Assembly (NCBI RefSeq): GCF_001544535.1 | Contig: NZ_FCON02000014.1 | Coordinates: 41,210 to 105,209 of the forward strand | Length of the DNA stretch: 64,000 nt | Reading direction: 5' to 3' | Source: Caballeronia choica | GTDB lineage: Bacteria > Pseudomonadota > Gammaproteobacteria > Burkholderiales > Burkholderiaceae | Part shown: piece by piece, positions 1 to 8,872 of the stretch | Layout: each line of letters starts with the position of its first letter | Position numbering within the stretch: position 1 is the first letter of the stretch | The notes under the pieces: model-generated | Told to the model about the DNA's origin: nothing | Database searches by the model: none | What the model saw: only the letters and a program-made list of their open reading frames with translations | Position numbers and translations under genes: made by a program

Positions 1-66
1 TCGACGTTCTACGCCCCGGGTGCCGAAGGCTATACCGACTATCCGATGCTCGAAACCGCGGACTGA
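1..66 (+). CDS. 3' end of an unidentified protein (partial)
   Basis: An open frame enters from the left edge and ends at a TGA at 64-66, giving the last 21 residues of a protein (ending PMLETAD). The fragment is too short to place in a family. It converges on the uvrA-like gene, with about 50 bp between their ends. Third-position GC is high, as in the neighbours, so it is probably a real coding tail. Confidence 0.5.
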   Translation, partial: STFYAPGAEGYTDYPMLETAD

Positions 67-87
67 GTCATCGCGCGCGACGCATCG

Positions 88-110
88 AAAAAACAGCGGC
101 TTCGGCCGAT
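88..110 (-). terminator. Probable terminator of the uvrA-like gene
   Basis: Read on the minus strand just past the UvrA-like stop, a short stem CGGC/GCCG with a 4-nt loop (97-108) is followed by a run of T (complement of the A run at 88-93). The stem is only four to five pairs, so the call is moderate. Confidence 0.45.
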
Positions 111-119
111 GTGCTTCGT

Positions 120-2768
120 TTACAGCCGTTCCCGCAGGTACGCCGCCGTGCGGCTCGCGCCGACCTTGGCGACTTCGCGCGGCAGTCCGCAAGCCACGGT
201 TTTGCCGCCGTCATCGCCGGCACCGGGGCCGATGTCGATGAGCCAGTCGCTATGCGCGGCAACGCGCATGTCATGCTCGACGACGATCACCGTATTGCCC
301 GCATCGACGAGTCCCTGGAGTTGCGTCATCAACCGGTCCACGTCGGCGGGATGCAGGCCCGTGGTCGGTTCGTCGAGGATATAGAGCGAGTCGCCGCGTT
401 GCGCGCGCTGCAATTCGGTCGCGAGCTTGATGCGCTGCGCCTCGCCGCCCGACAGTTCCGTCGCGGGCTGGCCGAGCCGCAGATAGCCGAGGCCGATGTC
501 CTGCAACACCTTCAGCGCGCGCATGACTTGCGCTTCGCCGGCGAAGAACTCGCAGGCGGCGTCGACGGTCAGTCCCAGCACCTGCGCGATGCTCTTGCCA
601 TGCCAGTCGATTTCGAGCGTTTGCGCGTTGTAGCGCGTGCCGTGGCAGGTGGAGCAGGGTGCATAGACGCTCGGCAGGAACAGCAGTTCGACGCTGACGA
701 AGCCTTCGCCTTCGCACGTCGGGCAGCGGCCCTTCGCGACGTTGAACGAAAAGCGGCCCGCGTCGTAGCGCCGCTTGCGAGCCGCGGGGGTGTCGGCAAA
801 GAGCTTGCGGACGTGATCGAAGAGTCCCGTGTAGGTGGCGAGGTTCGAACGTGGCGTGCGACCGATCGGCTTCTGGTCGACGCGTACGAGCCGCCGGATC
901 GCGCTCATGCCTTCGACGATATCGCCGCCCGTCGGTTCAGTGTCGGCGGCGAGCAGCGGATCGAGCTCTTCGTCGGCATCGGGCGTGAGCGTGCGCCCGA
1001 GATGAGCCGCGACGAGTTCCGGCAGCGCCTGGCTGACGAGGCTCGACTTGCCCGACCCCGACACACCGGTCACGGTCGTGAAGCAGCCGAGCGGAAACGA
1101 CGCATCGAGCTCATGCAGGTTGTTGCGCGTGATCTTCGCGAGCCGCAGCCAGCCCGAAGGCTTGCGCGGCGTGTGCGCGGCGGGCTTGTGCGTGGCGAAG
1201 AGATGCTTGCGCGTCTGCGATTCCTCGACGTTCGCGAGCCCCTTTGGCGGCCCGCTATAGACCACATGTCCGCCCTGTTCGCCCGCCGCCGGTCCGACAT
1301 CGACGAGCCAGTCCGCGCGACGCATCATGCTGAGATCGTGCTCCACGACGAACAGCGAATTGCCCGCCGCCTTCAGGCGCTCGAGTGCTGCGAAGAGCGC
1401 TTCGCCGTCGGCCGGATGCAGGCCCGCCGATGGTTCGTCGAGCACATATACGACGCCGAACAGTTGCGATGCGAGCTGGGTCGCGAGACGCAGGCGCTGC
1501 AATTCGCCCGATGAAAGCGTGGGCGTCGCACGATCGAGCGCGAGGTAGCCGAGGCCGAGATCGGTGAGCGTCGTGAGGCGTTCGAGTAGCTCCGCCGCGA
1601 TACGCTGCGCCGCGACCCGTTTCTCGTCCGACATGTTCGGCGTGCGCCTGACATCGGGCGACGCCTTGTGCGCCGAGCCGCCGGCGGCGACGCGCCGCTC
1701 GGTCGCCTCGCGCATGGCGCGCTTGCCGAGGATCGCGCCGTCGCCATCGTTCCCGTGCGTGTGTGCGGGCAATTCGCCGCGCGCGATCGGTCCGAGGAGG
1801 TCGGCGACGCGCGCCAGCGGCAGGCGCGAAAACGCGGCGATATCGAGCCCCGCGAACTTCACCGACAACGCCTCGCGCTTCAACCGCTTGCCATGACACG
1901 CCGGGCATTCGCTGCTGACCATGTATTGCGAGACGCGCTTTTTCATCAGCGCGCTCTGCGTGTTCGCGAACGTATGCAGCACGTAGCGCCGCGCGCCGGA
2001 AAACGTGCCCTGGTAGCTCGGCTCCAGCTTGCGCTTGAGCGCGACGCGCGTGGCCTCGGGCGTCAGGCCGGCGTAGACGGGGACGGTCGGCGTTTCGTCG
2101 GTGAAGAGAATCCAGTCGCGATCCTGCTTCGGCAGATCGCGCCACGGTGTGTCGACGTCGTAGCCGAGCGTCACGAGGATGTCGCGCAGGTTCTGCCCGT
2201 GCCACGCCGGCGGCCATGCGGCGATCGCGCGCTCGCGGATCGTCAGCGAATCGTCGGGAACCAGCGATTTTTCCGTGACCTCGTAGACGCGCCCGAGTCC
2301 GTGACACGTCGGGCACGCGCCCTGGACCGTGTTCGGCGAGAAGTCCTCGGCGAAGAGCATCGGCTGCTTCGGCGGATAGCTGCCAGTGCGCGAATAGAGC
2401 ATGCGCACGAGGCTCGACAGCGTGGTGACGCTGCCCACCGACGACCGCGCGTTCGGCGTGCCGCGCTGCTGCTGGAGCGCGACGGCGGGCGGCAACCCTT
2501 CGATCGCGTCGACTTCGGGCACGCCGACCTGTTCGATCAGCCGCCGCGCGTAAGGCGCGACGGATTCGAAGTAGCGACGCTGCGCCTCGGCATAGAGTGT
2601 GCCGAACGCAAGCGACGACTTGCCCGAACCGGACACGCCCGTGAACACGACGAGCGCATCGCGGGGAATGTCGACGTCGATGTTCTTGAGGTTGTGTTCG
2701 CGCGCGCCGCGAACGCGGACAAAGCCGGCACGCGATGCTTCGACGGAAGGTTTTGGGCGGGAGTTCAT
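120..2768 (-). CDS. UvrA-like excinuclease ABC subunit A paralogue
   Basis: About 882 aa. A DNA-binding ABC-type ATPase of the UvrA family, which recognises distorted DNA in nucleotide excision repair. Two ATPase halves are visible. The first has Walker [10 protein letters not shown] near residue 45, a zinc-finger region with CPTC and CPAC pairs, and signature [12 protein letters not shown]. The second has another GVSGSGKSS near residue 570, CPTCEGEG and CSTC cysteines, and signature [12 protein letters not shown]. It is shorter than canonical UvrA (about 940-960 aa), which fits the UvrA2 paralogue class. A charged, Gly/Ala-rich insertion of about 50 residues precedes the first signature. The ATG at 2768 has GGAG just upstream; an upstream in-frame TTG at 2786 is less likely. 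No uvrB or uvrC is nearby. The family call is firm; the repair role of this paralogue is inferred. Confidence 0.9.
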   Translation of the reverse strand: MNSRPKPSVEASRAGFVRVRGAREHNLKNIDVDIPRDALVVFTGVSGSGKSSLAFGTLYAEAQRRYFESVAPYARRLIEQVGVPEVDAIEGLPPAVALQQQRGTPNARSSVGSVTTLSSLVRMLYSRTGSYPPKQPMLFAEDFSPNTVQGACPTCHGLGRVYEVTEKSLVPDDSLTIRERAIAAWPPAWHGQNLRDILVTLGYDVDTPWRDLPKQDRDWILFTDETPTVPVYAGLTPEATRVALKRKLEPSYQGTFSGARRYVLHTFANTQSALMKKRVSQYMVSSECPACHGKRLKREALSVKFAGLDIAAFSRLPLARVADLLGPIARGELPAHTHGNDGDGAILGKRAMREATERRVAAGGSAHKASPDVRRTPNMSDEKRVAAQRIAAELLERLTTLTDLGLGYLALDRATPTLSSGELQRLRLATQLASQLFGVVYVLDEPSAGLHPADGEALFAALERLKAAGNSLFVVEHDLSMMRRADWLVDVGPAAGEQGGHVVYSGPPKGLANVEESQTRKHLFATHKPAAHTPRKPSGWLRLAKITRNNLHELDASFPLGCFTTVTGVSGSGKSSLVSQALPELVAAHLGRTLTPDADEELDPLLAADTEPTGGDIVEGMSAIRRLVRVDQKPIGRTPRSNLATYTGLFDHVRKLFADTPAARKRRYDAGRFSFNVAKGRCPTCEGEGFVSVELLFLPSVYAPCSTCHGTRYNAQTLEIDWHGKSIAQVLGLTVDAACEFFAGEAQVMRALKVLQDIGLGYLRLGQPATELSGGEAQRIKLATELQRAQRGDSLYILDEPTTGLHPADVDRLMTQLQGLVDAGNTVIVVEHDMRVAAHSDWLIDIGPGAGDDGGKTVACGLPREVAKVGASRTAAYLRERL

Positions 2769-2827
2769 GCGCTCCGACGATAGCAAGCGCCGCGCCCGAA
2801 CGCCAGGAGGCCGCTTATGAAGGCACC

Positions 2828-3130
2828 TTACGAAGGCAGCTTCGCCGCGAGCACGTCGATGTTCATGATCTCGGGCGGCTTCGCGAACAGATCAGCGGCC
2901 TTCGCCATCAGCGCCTCGGCGACCTTGCCCGACAAGTGCGCCTGGCGACCGGCGTCGTCGGGAAATGCGTCGAAGATGCCGAACGTCGACGGGCCGATGC
3001 GCAGGCCGAACCACGCGATCGTTGCAGGTTCCTGCTCGACGAGCGGCAGTCCACTCATCAGGAAGCTCTCCACTTCCTGCTCCTTGCCCGGCTTCGCTTC
3101 CAGGCGGACGAACAATGCGGCCTTCACCAT
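2828..3130 (-). CDS. ABM-domain (antibiotic biosynthesis monooxygenase-like) protein
   Basis: 100 aa, a single-domain dimeric alpha-beta barrel of the ABM superfamily (YgiN/quinol monooxygenase-like). The N-terminal strand MVKAALFVRLEAKPGKE, followed by a helix and a second strand with the WFGLRIGPSTFGIFDAF pattern, is typical. Such proteins act on small aromatic or quinone substrates or have no known activity, and no substrate can be read from the sequence. The ATG at 3130 is preceded by an AAAGGAGT Shine-Dalgarno. It lies 59 bp upstream of the uvrA-like gene on the same strand, so read-through is possible, but no functional link is evident. Confidence 0.8.
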   Translation of the reverse strand: MVKAALFVRLEAKPGKEQEVESFLMSGLPLVEQEPATIAWFGLRIGPSTFGIFDAFPDDAGRQAHLSGKVAEALMAKAADLFAKPPEIMNIDVLAAKLPS

Positions 3131-3286
3131 GACACGACTCCTTTGGCAGACGTTGGGGGGATGATCGAATCATAGGTGCTCTCTTTGATTCCCGCCGGGA
3201 TGGGGTGCCAGGCGGCATGTCAAAACGCCCGCCGATGGTGTATTGATTGCAGTGGCGCTGGAATCGATGAAAAAGCGAGGGCACTC

Positions 3287-3949
3287 ATGATCGGCAGTCT
3301 GATTTCGGACATCCTGTTCGGCTTCACCGGATTGATCAGCATCATCAATCCGCTGGGCGTCGCGTTCGTGTTTCTCGACCGCACGGAGGGCCTCACCACG
3401 GAAGAGCGCGACGCCCTCGCGAAGAAGGTGGCGATCAATTCGATGTGCGTGCTGCTGGTCGCGTTCTTTGCCGGCACGCCGATCCTGCATCTGTTCGGCA
3501 TTTCGATGCAGGCGCTGCGCATCGGCGGCGGGCTTGCGGTGGCGGTCAGCGGCTGGCAGATGCTCAACGCGCCCGACGTCAGCACGAAGGAAGCGACCGT
3601 GCGCAACGTCGATGCCGACAACGCGATGTCGAAAGCCTTTTTCCCGCTGACCATTCCACTCACGACCGGCCCGGGCTCCATCGCCACGGCGATTGCGCTC
3701 AACGCCAATCGCACGCACAAGCTGTCGGAATTCGTGGCGTCGGCGGTGGCATCGATTGCGATTTCGGCGCTGGTCGCCGGTGCTGTCTATTTGACGCTCA
3801 GCCACTCCGCGCGTTTTTCGCGCTATCTGGGCATCGATGGCACGAAGGTGGCGATGCGGATCTCGTCGTTCCTGCTGCTGTGCGTCGGCGTGCAGATCAT
3901 GCTGACCGGAATCGGCGAATTCCTGGCGCCGATTGCGAGCGCGCGTTAG
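3287..3949 (+). CDS. MarC family integral membrane protein
   Basis: 220 aa, predicted six-helix inner-membrane protein of the MarC/YchE family. The first helix carries the family hallmark SIINPLGVAFVFL. Strongly hydrophobic stretches follow, with a conserved central FPLTIPLTTGPGSIATAIAL segment. Despite the historical name, MarC proteins have no proven role in multiple antibiotic resistance and their function is unknown. The start at 3287 has GAGGG upstream; the frame is open further upstream but without family similarity. Divergent from the ABM gene, with about 150 bp between them. Confidence 0.88.
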   Translation: MIGSLISDILFGFTGLISIINPLGVAFVFLDRTEGLTTEERDALAKKVAINSMCVLLVAFFAGTPILHLFGISMQALRIGGGLAVAVSGWQMLNAPDVSTKEATVRNVDADNAMSKAFFPLTIPLTTGPGSIATAIALNANRTHKLSEFVASAVASIAISALVAGAVYLTLSHSARFSRYLGIDGTKVAMRISSFLLLCVGVQIMLTGIGEFLAPIASAR

Positions 3950-4046
3950 CCATCGGGGGTTTCAGCGCGATCGTTCCGGCGTTCCGTCGTTTCGTCGTTC
4001 CGGGCTTCAGGTTATGCTCGCGGTTCAATCGACAGCGAGCGAACCC

Positions 4047-4415
4047 ATGGACGAAAACGGAATCCGCGAACTCGAAACGCGCCTGCAACAAGCAATGCTG
4101 GCATCCGACGTCGACGCGCTCGGCACGCTGCTCGCCGACGACCTGACTTTCGTCGATGCAACGGGCAAGGTCTGGACCAAAACGGACGACTTGAACGGGC
4201 ATCGATACGGCGTTCAGCGCATCGAGCAACTCGACGTGGAAGAGCAGACGGTTCGCGTGTATGAGAAATGCGCCGTCACGGTGACGCGCGTCGCGTTGCG
4301 TGGCACGTTCGGCGGCGCGCCGTTCGCCGGCAGTCTCCGGTACACGCGCACGTGGTGTGAAACAGGCGGCGGCTGGCGGATCATCGCTGCGCAATGCAGC
4401 CTCGTTCCGTTCTGA
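4047..4415 (+). CDS. SnoaL-like/NTF2-fold (DUF4440-type) protein
   Basis: 122 aa. The pattern LETRLQQAMLASDVDALGTLLADDLTFVDATGKVWTK, then several strands ending GGWRIIAAQCSLVPF, is the DUF4440/SnoaL-like variant of the NTF2 cone fold. Such proteins are small enzymes or ligand-binding domains; no catalytic residues can be assigned. The ATG at 4047 begins directly before the first helix; an upstream ATG at 4014 is possible and no strong ribosome site decides. It converges on the FAD monooxygenase with only 6 bp between stops. Confidence 0.75.
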   Translation: MDENGIRELETRLQQAMLASDVDALGTLLADDLTFVDATGKVWTKTDDLNGHRYGVQRIEQLDVEEQTVRVYEKCAVTVTRVALRGTFGGAPFAGSLRYTRTWCETGGGWRIIAAQCSLVPF

Positions 4416-4421
4416 CTCCCT

Positions 4422-5636
4422 TCAAACGACATCTTCGGCAAAGAAGCGGCGGCGTGCCGCTTCGTCGCTGGGCGTCTCGGGGCCGAGGCCCTGCATGTCG
4501 GGCGCGCGGCCCGGGTCTTTCGCCAGGTTGGGGAAGACGTGCGCACGGCGCGCGTCGGCGGCAGGGCCAGTCTCGTACATCAGCAGCATGAGCCAGCTCT
4601 GCACGCGATGCAGCGCGCCGTAGTACGCATCGTGCTCGCGCGCGTACGCGTGGGCGGCCGCGTCCCAGTCATTCGTTGCCAGCAGGCGGTCGCGCAGCAC
4701 GCGCACGTCGCGAAGCGTCAGCGCAAGGCCGCAGCCCCAGGCCGGATTGCTGGCTGCGGCAGCATCGCCGATCAGCACGACGCCGTCGCGATACGGATGC
4801 TCGACCCACGTATCGGCGCCCGGATAGGCCGCAAGCGGACCGGCGGCTTCGGCTTTTTCGTACCACTCCCGCGGCGCACCCGTTTCGACGCACGAGGTCA
4901 CGAAGTCGCCGGCATGGCCGCTGCCGCTCATCGTGCGCGGCGTATTGGCCGACGAGTACACGAAATACGACCGAAAGCGCTGCTTGCCGAGCGGAAAGAC
5001 CAGCGCCGCTCGTCCGACAGCCGGATTCTGGACGTACTGAACGGTATCGTCCGGCACGTACAGACCCTCGTGCAGAACGCCTGCGATCATCAGCGGATGC
5101 TGGTCGCGATCGACCGTGAAGCCCGCCGTCGCGCGCACTTTCGAGGCACGGCCATCGGCGCCGATCACGAGTCTCGCCGATATTCGCTCTTCGCCGTGCG
5201 CGCCGCGCATCCGCAAGTACGGCGGCGTGCCGGCTTCGACCGCGGTGATTTCGACGCCGCGCCGAACGTCTGCGCCGGCTGCCTCCGCGGAGTCGAGAAG
5301 CTGGCGCTGCATGGCGGGATGATAGAAGTCGAGGCACCCGTGGTGCCCCGGTGTGGTCGCAATCAGATCGCGGCAGTCGCGCGGCGCGCCGCCGAGATAG
5401 CGCTTCCAGTAGCGGACTTCGATCGCGCCGGCGCTATCGAGCAGGCCGTCGATGCCGAGCGCGGTGGCCTCGGGACGCCCCCAAGACAGCATCCCTTCGC
5501 CGCGCACGCGATCCTTGAACGCGAGCGCGCGCTCGACGACGAGCGTGCGGATGCCGCTCCCGGCCAGCGCGCGCGCAAGCGTCGCGCCGGCCAGCCCTCC
5601 GCCGACGATGGCGACGTCATAGTCGGACGGTGTCAA
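4422..5636 (-). CDS. FAD-dependent monooxygenase (PHBH/UbiH fold), TTG start
   Basis: 404 aa flavoprotein of the aromatic hydroxylase/geranylgeranyl reductase-like group. The N-terminal Rossmann motif DYDVAIVGGGLAGATLARAL binds the FAD ADP moiety. A DG motif (LVIGADGRASKVR) lies near residue 160 and a GD motif (VVLIGDAAAASNPAWGCG) near residue 300, so all three FAD/NAD(P)H signatures are present. I place the start at a TTG (complement of 5634-5636), because an AAAGGAG Shine-Dalgarno lies exactly 7 nt upstream and the FAD motif then begins seven residues in; upstream in-frame codons lack a ribosome site. The substrate is unknown. It could be a halogenase- or reductase-like relative, but the lysine typical of flavin halogenases is not evident. 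Confidence 0.85.
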   Translation of the reverse strand: MTPSDYDVAIVGGGLAGATLARALAGSGIRTLVVERALAFKDRVRGEGMLSWGRPEATALGIDGLLDSAGAIEVRYWKRYLGGAPRDCRDLIATTPGHHGCLDFYHPAMQRQLLDSAEAAGADVRRGVEITAVEAGTPPYLRMRGAHGEERISARLVIGADGRASKVRATAGFTVDRDQHPLMIAGVLHEGLYVPDDTVQYVQNPAVGRAALVFPLGKQRFRSYFVYSSANTPRTMSGSGHAGDFVTSCVETGAPREWYEKAEAAGPLAAYPGADTWVEHPYRDGVVLIGDAAAASNPAWGCGLALTLRDVRVLRDRLLATNDWDAAAHAYAREHDAYYGALHRVQSWLMLLMYETGPAADARRAHVFPNLAKDPGRAPDMQGLGPETPSDEAARRRFFAEDVV

Positions 5637-5725
5637 ACGGGCGCTCCTTTGCCTTCGCGGCAGGCAGGGGTCGCGCAATGCTATGCCGGAGCGTCTTAGC
5701 TATGCAATTACCGCGCAACGTGCAG

Positions 5726-6841
5726 CTAGGCCGACAGCAGCGATCCGGTGCGGAACGCCTTCGCGCCGGCGATGCGCGCCACCTCGAGTCCGGCCGTCGC
5801 AAAGCGCGTGATGTGCCGCGCGTACATCACGCCCGAGGTCGTGCAATTGAGCGTGGTCACGGTATCGGTGAGCGGATCGACGACATCGGCGATCGCGTCA
5901 CCCGCCTCGATGAACGCGCCGACCTTAGCGCGGAACACGAGCACGCCCGACACCGGCGCGACGATCGGCTCGGCGCCCGCGAGCGGCGTCGCGGGATGGG
6001 CGAGCGGCGGCATGGGCGCGGCGGGCGCATCGATCACGCCACGATGGATCAGGTAATTGACGATGCCCTGCGAGTCGGCGTCGGCTAATTCGTACGACAC
6101 GTCATGCTGGCTGCGCAGTTCGACCGTCACCGAGATGCCGCCGTTCGGGATCGGGTAGCGCTCGCCGAACCGCGCGCGCAGGTCGGACCAGCAGAAACTG
6201 TGGATCTCGTCGAACGGATTGCCGACCGAGTTCAGAGCCAGCAGCGATGCCTTCGAGTCCAGGTAGCGCGCGAGCGGTTCGACTTCTTCCCAGATGTCCG
6301 GATTCGTGTACAGATGCAGCGCGGCGTCGAGGTCGCAATGCAGGTCGAGCACGACATCGGCGTCGTAAGATAGTTTTTGCAGCGCGAGGCGTTGCGATTC
6401 GAGTTCGGTATGCGGCGTCTGTTCGTCGAGCGCGTCAAGCATGGCGGCGCGCACGGCGAGCTTGTTCGCATCGACGTCGCCGGTCAGGCGCGCTTCGATG
6501 CGCGGCGCGACGAGCGCGGCGAGATCGTGGAAATTGCGGTTGAAATTGTGGCCGCTGTTCGCCTCGAAGCGGCCGAGCAACTGGCCGTGCAGGAGCTGGT
6601 TCAAGCCGATCGGATTCGGCACCGGCACGATGACCACTTCACCGCGCAGCTTCCCCGCCGCCTCGAACGCGGCGAGATGGCGGCGCAGGCGCCACGCGAC
6701 GAGCATGCCGGGCAGTTCGTCCGCGTGCAGGGACGACTGGATATAAATCTTCTGGCCGCCGCCGGGACCGTAGTGAAAACTCGTGATGGCGCGGGCAGTG
6801 CCGAGCGTCGGTGAAATCAGGTTATGGCTTTTGGTCTGCAT
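5726..6841 (-). CDS. Succinylglutamate desuccinylase/aspartoacylase (M14) family deacylase
   Basis: 371 aa zinc hydrolase of the AstE/AspA-like M14 carboxypeptidase group. The first metal-binding pair is in SSLHADELPG near residue 60 and the second His in VLDLHCDLDAALH near residue 155; a glutamate in VTVELRSQHDVSYE is a candidate catalytic residue. The C-terminal 90 residues look like the beta-barrel appended in this family. These enzymes cleave an acyl group or peptide bond next to a carboxylate; the substrate here is unknown. The ATG at 6841 is chosen over a TTG at 6892, which has no ribosome site. It follows the amino-acid binding protein gene on the same strand, but a terminator lies between them. 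Confidence 0.82.
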   Translation of the reverse strand: MQTKSHNLISPTLGTARAITSFHYGPGGGQKIYIQSSLHADELPGMLVAWRLRRHLAAFEAAGKLRGEVVIVPVPNPIGLNQLLHGQLLGRFEANSGHNFNRNFHDLAALVAPRIEARLTGDVDANKLAVRAAMLDALDEQTPHTELESQRLALQKLSYDADVVLDLHCDLDAALHLYTNPDIWEEVEPLARYLDSKASLLALNSVGNPFDEIHSFCWSDLRARFGERYPIPNGGISVTVELRSQHDVSYELADADSQGIVNYLIHRGVIDAPAAPMPPLAHPATPLAGAEPIVAPVSGVLVFRAKVGAFIEAGDAIADVVDPLTDTVTTLNCTTSGVMYARHITRFATAGLEVARIAGAKAFRTGSLLSA

Positions 6842-7002
6842 GGTCTTCGAGCGCACGACGAATGCATCCGGTCGCGCTTTGGATGGTTGCAAAGGGAAGT
6901 GGAGCGCGGCGAAGCCCGGGTGTCTCGGCCCGGCAGCGCGCGCTCCAGACGTTCGATCTTAGCCGAAAACGGCTGCGGCGAATCCTTGGAGAGCGCGCAG
7001 TC

Positions 7003-7039
7003 CAAACAAAACGGGCCCCGCGCAAAGCGCGGAGCCCGT
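7003..7039 (-). terminator. Rho-independent terminator of the amino-acid binding protein gene
   Basis: A 13-bp stem with one mismatch (7011-7023 against 7027-7039) closes on an AAA loop. On the minus strand it is followed by a T-rich tract (TTTTGTTTGG). It lies 48 bp past the stop of the binding-protein gene and separates it from the deacylase. Confidence 0.8.
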
Positions 7040-7086
7040 CGTGAAAGCTGCTTGCTGCGCGGCTTTCGGATCGCTTGCGGCGTGGC

Positions 7087-7881
7087 TTAGCTGCCGTACA
7101 CGTCGAAGTCGAAGTACTTCTTCTCCAGCTTCTTGTACGTGCCGTCCTTGATGATGTCGGCGATTGCCTTGTCGATCTTCGACTTCAAGTCCGTATCTTC
7201 TTTGCGCAGGCCGATGCCGGCGCCGTTGCCGAGCGTCTTCGGATCGTCGATGTTCTTGCCGGCGTATTCGAAGCCCGCGCCGCGCGGCGTCTTCAGGAAG
7301 CCGATTTCAGCCTGCACCGCGTCCTGCAGCGCCGCGTCCAGACGGCCTGCGATCAGGTCGGCGTAGACCTGGTCCTGGTTCTGGTACGGCGTGACCTTCA
7401 CGCCCTTGGGCGCCCAATAGGTCTTGGCGTAGGTTTCCTGAATCGTGCCTTGCTCCACGCCGACCGTCTTGCCCGCCAGGCTTTCCGGCGTCGGCTGGAT
7501 GTTGCTGCCCTTCTTCGCGACGAGGCGCGTCGGGGTGTTGAAGAGCTTGCTCGAGAACGCGATCTGCTCGGCGCGTTGCGGCGTCATCGACATCGACGAG
7601 AGCACGCCGTCGAACTTCTTCGCCTTCAGTGCCGGGATCATGCCGTCGAAGTCGTTTTCGACCCACACGCACTTCGCCTTCAGGCGCGCGCAGATTTCGT
7701 TGCCGAGGTCGATGTCGAAGCCCACCAGCTTGCCGTCCGGTCCCTTCGATTCGAACGGCGGATAGCTAGCGTCGACGCCGAAGCGGATCGTGGAATAGTC
7801 CTTGGCCTGTGCGGCGGTGACGGCGGTAAGCGACGTGACTGCGATGAGGGACATCGTCAGGGCGGCAAGCAGTTTTTTCAC
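7087..7881 (-). CDS. Periplasmic amino-acid ABC transporter binding protein (HisJ/ArgT-like), GTG start
   Basis: 264 aa family-3 solute-binding protein. A signal peptide is clear (basic VKKLL, a hydrophobic core, then AAQA before KDYSTIRFG). The mature protein shows TIRFGVDASYPPFESK, the LVGFDIDLGNEICARL ligand-binding segment and CVWVENDFDGMIPAL, all characteristic of lysine/arginine/ornithine/histidine binders. The start is a GTG at 7881 with GGAG about 9 nt upstream; starting at the first in-frame codon would destroy the signal peptide. No permease or ATPase gene is adjacent, so it must pair with an ABC transporter encoded elsewhere. Confidence 0.9.
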   Translation of the reverse strand: MKKLLAALTMSLIAVTSLTAVTAAQAKDYSTIRFGVDASYPPFESKGPDGKLVGFDIDLGNEICARLKAKCVWVENDFDGMIPALKAKKFDGVLSSMSMTPQRAEQIAFSSKLFNTPTRLVAKKGSNIQPTPESLAGKTVGVEQGTIQETYAKTYWAPKGVKVTPYQNQDQVYADLIAGRLDAALQDAVQAEIGFLKTPRGAGFEYAGKNIDDPKTLGNGAGIGLRKEDTDLKSKIDKAIADIIKDGTYKKLEKKYFDFDVYGS

Positions 7882-8445
7882 TGTTTTAAACTCCAGAGGG
7901 TGGTCGATACATCCCGGCAGGTCTCTTTTCCGGGGCGGCGGCGCGAGTCGCACCGCACGGTTTTCTATTCCGCGGATCGTGTCCAGTCAGAATCCGCAGC
8001 AGATTAACATCCCAAAATAGTTACGGAGTTAGTGAAAGCCCCGATGGCGGCTGATTAGAGTCAATCCTCGTGCGGGTTCGCAGAGCGCGCCTGGTGACAT
8101 CGGACGATGAGTGCGTGATCCGGGCCGGCACGAAAGTTCGACGTTCGACTTTCGTCAGGTGCTTGAAAGTAGACGCGATCCTTCGATGAGCTAGCAAGCG
8201 CTGCGCGAGATTCTGATTTCCCTGCATCCGATCGCCCGGTGCAGTCCCCTGGTTCGAGGCCGTGCGGCTCGCAACGTGAATCTCATCAGTTGTACCCAAA
8301 GGCCTTGCGGCGTGAGCCGCAAGGCCTTTGGTGCATCCGGGCGTATGCCATCCGGCTGAATTGCCCGTCTTTCATCGCCGGGCGATGCTCGAACTGGCGT
8401 TATGACCAGGACTTTCCCCAACGTCCCCACGACGCCGTCCATGAG
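7882..8445. other. Gene-free stretch between the binding-protein gene and the toxin-antitoxin pair
   Basis: About 560 bp. It presumably holds the promoter of the minus-strand binding-protein gene near 7900-8030. One perfect long hairpin lies at 8296-8331. Short open frames on both strands resemble no family and lack ribosome sites, and I see no tRNA or convincing small gene. Confidence 0.5.
8296..8331. repeat. Perfect 16-bp stem hairpin with GTGA loop
   Basis: CCAAAGGCCTTGCGGC (8296-8311) and its exact reverse complement (8316-8331) flank a GTGA loop. There is no T tract on either side, so it is not a standard intrinsic terminator. It stands alone between two divergently oriented transcription units and could be a dispersed palindrome or a structured RNA element. 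Confidence 0.7.
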
Positions 8446-8494
8446 TTGCGACAAAAAGCGACTTGCGTTTGTATACCTGTTCGAGTATAAATAC
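8446..8494 (+). promoter_or_regulatory. Promoter and candidate autoregulatory operator of the toxin-antitoxin operon
   Basis: TTGCGT (8463-8468), a 17-bp spacer and TATAAA (8486-8491) form a good sigma-70 promoter. It would start transcription at or just inside the toxin ATG at 8495, giving a leaderless message. An alternative, TTGCGA (8446-8451), 17 bp and TTGTAT (8469-8474), would give a short leader. The inverted repeat TATAC-N8-GTATA (8472-8489) sits over the promoter and is a natural candidate operator for the downstream antitoxin. Confidence 0.55.
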
Positions 8495-8872
8495 ATGCAG
8501 TCAGACGAAAAACCGCTCTTCTGGGTGGGCAGCAGCAAAAAGGATCTGTGCGCGCTTCCAGCGGAGGTGCGCCAGTTTTTCGGTCACGCGCTCGATGTCG
8601 CGCAACGCGGTAGTCACCATCAGGCGGCGAAAGTGTTGCGCAGTTTCGGCGGTGCGGGCGTGCTGGAGATCGTGGAGGACGACGCTGCGGGTACCTATCG
8701 CGCGGTCTATACGGTGCGGTATCGGGAAGCGGTATTTGTTCTGCACTGCTTCCAGAAGAAGAGCAAGTGCGGTATCGCCACGCCAAGCGAAGAGATGGAC
8801 ATCGTCCGGTCGCGGCTGAAAGTGGTGGAAATCTTGGCCAAGGAGCTACGAAGTGGAAAAACGTATCATTGA
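8495..8872 (+). CDS. RelE/HigB-like toxin (Gp49/DUF891 family)
   Basis: 125 aa. KPLFWVGSSKKDLCALPAEVRQFFGHALDVAQRG followed by VLEIVEDDAAGTYRAVYTVRYREAVFVLHCFQKKSKCG is the phage-derived Gp49-like HigB toxin pattern, a RelE-fold ribosome-dependent mRNA endonuclease. The basic CFQKKSKCG stretch near residue 90 matches the usual active-site region. The ATG at 8495 is chosen because family members start just before the KPLFWVGSS block; no Shine-Dalgarno is visible, in keeping with a leaderless start. It overlaps the antitoxin gene by 20 nt. Toxin-first order is typical of higBA. Target specificity is inferred from family only. Confidence 0.87.
   Translation: MQSDEKPLFWVGSSKKDLCALPAEVRQFFGHALDVAQRGSHHQAAKVLRSFGGAGVLEIVEDDAAGTYRAVYTVRYREAVFVLHCFQKKSKCGIATPSEEMDIVRSRLKVVEILAKELRSGKTYH

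Noticed and set aside
111-1514. Long plus-strand frame opposite the uvrA-like gene
   Set aside because: High-GC antisense shadow; the minus strand encodes all UvrA motifs.
8245-8270. GGTTCGA resembling a tRNA T-loop
   Set aside because: No acceptor, D or anticodon stems can be paired around it.
8021-8299. Minus-strand frame of about 90 codons before the toxin-antitoxin pair
   Set aside because: No ribosome site, no recognisable domain, Arg/Thr-rich composition; no support beyond being open.
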